Shown here piece by piece: positions 63,683 through 64,000 of a DNA stretch of 64,000 nt. The notes beneath the pieces were generated by a model that had not been told where the DNA came from, ran no database searches, and saw only the letters and a program-made list of their open reading frames with translations. The translations under genes were made by a program, and so were the position numbers. The stretch spans positions 25,012 through 89,011 of IMG/VR virus record IMGVR_UViG_3300010397_000042, one strand, 5' to 3'. The first letter of the stretch is position 1; each line of letters starts with the position of its first letter. This DNA is from a virus.

Positions 63683-64000
63683 ATGCCCTACCATCTTGGA
63701 GCGCCGTTTCCAAACCCGTTGTTTGAGGTCACCGCGTCGCTTGCCGATCTCAACTGGCGTCTGGCCTTCACCGGTCCGGATGTTAGCGGTCACTGTACGT
63801 GCACCCCAACGTTCCAGACTCAGGCCACCATGGGCGGTCGCGCGGGCACCAGCTATGACGTTACCTTTCACTTCCAGGGTGTAGTCGAGCAGAAGACGTA
63901 TACGGGAGGGACGCGGGACGGTTATTGGCAGGTCGGCGGAGCGCCTGCAGCCGACCCGTTCAACGTCTACATGCTGTCGGTATCCAGTCCGGCGCAGAAG
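63683..64000 (+). CDS. Fibre-region protein, cut by the window edge
   Basis: 106 codons from ATG 63683 without a stop (MPYHLGAPFPNPLFEVTASL start). Beta-rich, continues the fibre cluster; GGGGA lies 6 bases before the start. Product unknown. Confidence 0.55.
   Translation, partial: MPYHLGAPFPNPLFEVTASLADLNWRLAFTGPDVSGHCTCTPTFQTQATMGGRAGTSYDVTFHFQGVVEQKTYTGGTRDGYWQVGGAPAADPFNVYMLSVSSPAQK

Noticed and set aside
1-64000. Temperate lifestyle from the presence of a repressor-like regulator
   Set aside because: No integrase, excisionase, partition pair or attachment site was recognised; the operator network alone does not prove lysogeny. The missing genome parts could change this.

Overview
The window is a continuous piece of a tailed-phage genome with a contractile (myovirus-type) tail, or a prophage closely related to one. 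The right half carries a complete head-to-tail structural series: terminase, portal, scaffold, capsid, head completion, sheath, tube, frameshifted tail chaperone, tape measure, LysM baseplate protein, hub, spike, gp25-like and two J-like baseplate proteins, and fibres. Genes are very short, packed with 4-base ATGA/GTGA overlaps and grouped in long one-strand blocks. No integrase, lysis gene, tRNA or CRISPR array was seen, so the genome extends past both edges. The host cannot be named. TTGACA/TATACT promoters show it uses a sigma-70 type housekeeping polymerase, and repeated apparently leaderless starts suggest a host that tolerates leaderless mRNA well.

Layout. (1) 1-9966, plus strand: nucleotide metabolism and replication. 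thyX (3' end), a monomeric B12-dependent ribonucleotide reductase, a DRB0094-type RNA ligase, an SF2 helicase, a VRR-NUC nuclease, a DUF3310 protein and a PrimPol/VapE-type primase-helicase, with many micro-genes between. (2) 9953-23571, minus strand: tiny accessory genes (zinc ribbons, membrane micropeptides), a GT4 glycosyltransferase, a cREC domain protein, a RadC/JAB protein, a ParB-like protein, a DUF4417-like protein and a MoxR-like AAA+ ATPase with a VWA-like partner. (3) 23608-25250: a gene-poor, structured divergence region with three small rightward promoter/gene units; candidate replication origin. (4) 25249-33684, minus strand: about 25 coupled genes, including a SLOG protein, a probable Acb2/Tad1-type cyclic-nucleotide sponge, a free DnaJ-type zinc domain, an AEP-like protein and, at the far right, a Fis-like HTH regulator. 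(5) 33735-64000, plus strand: glycosyltransferase, double-HTH protein, then packaging, head, tail and fibres, interrupted by an HNH endonuclease gene with its own early-type promoter.

The most striking finding is a dispersed promoter-operator element. Fifteen sites have a -35 box (TTGACA or close variant), a 16-18 bp spacer whose left end is nearly always ACTCTGAG or a relative, and a -10 box (often TATACT/TATAGT). At twelve of them the start codon lies only 6-7 nt after the -10 box, so these mRNAs should be leaderless. A second group carries the same core fused to a TGn-extended -10. The core is a small dyad (ACTC-T-GAGT), as expected for a repressor operator, and the HTH protein at 33229-33684, itself behind such a promoter, is the best candidate regulator. 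Other points: a -1 frameshift at GGGAAAA making the tail chaperone fusion, three membrane micropeptides of 17-26 residues, a recurring hairpin just before certain start codons, and three small genes that look broken by single-base changes.
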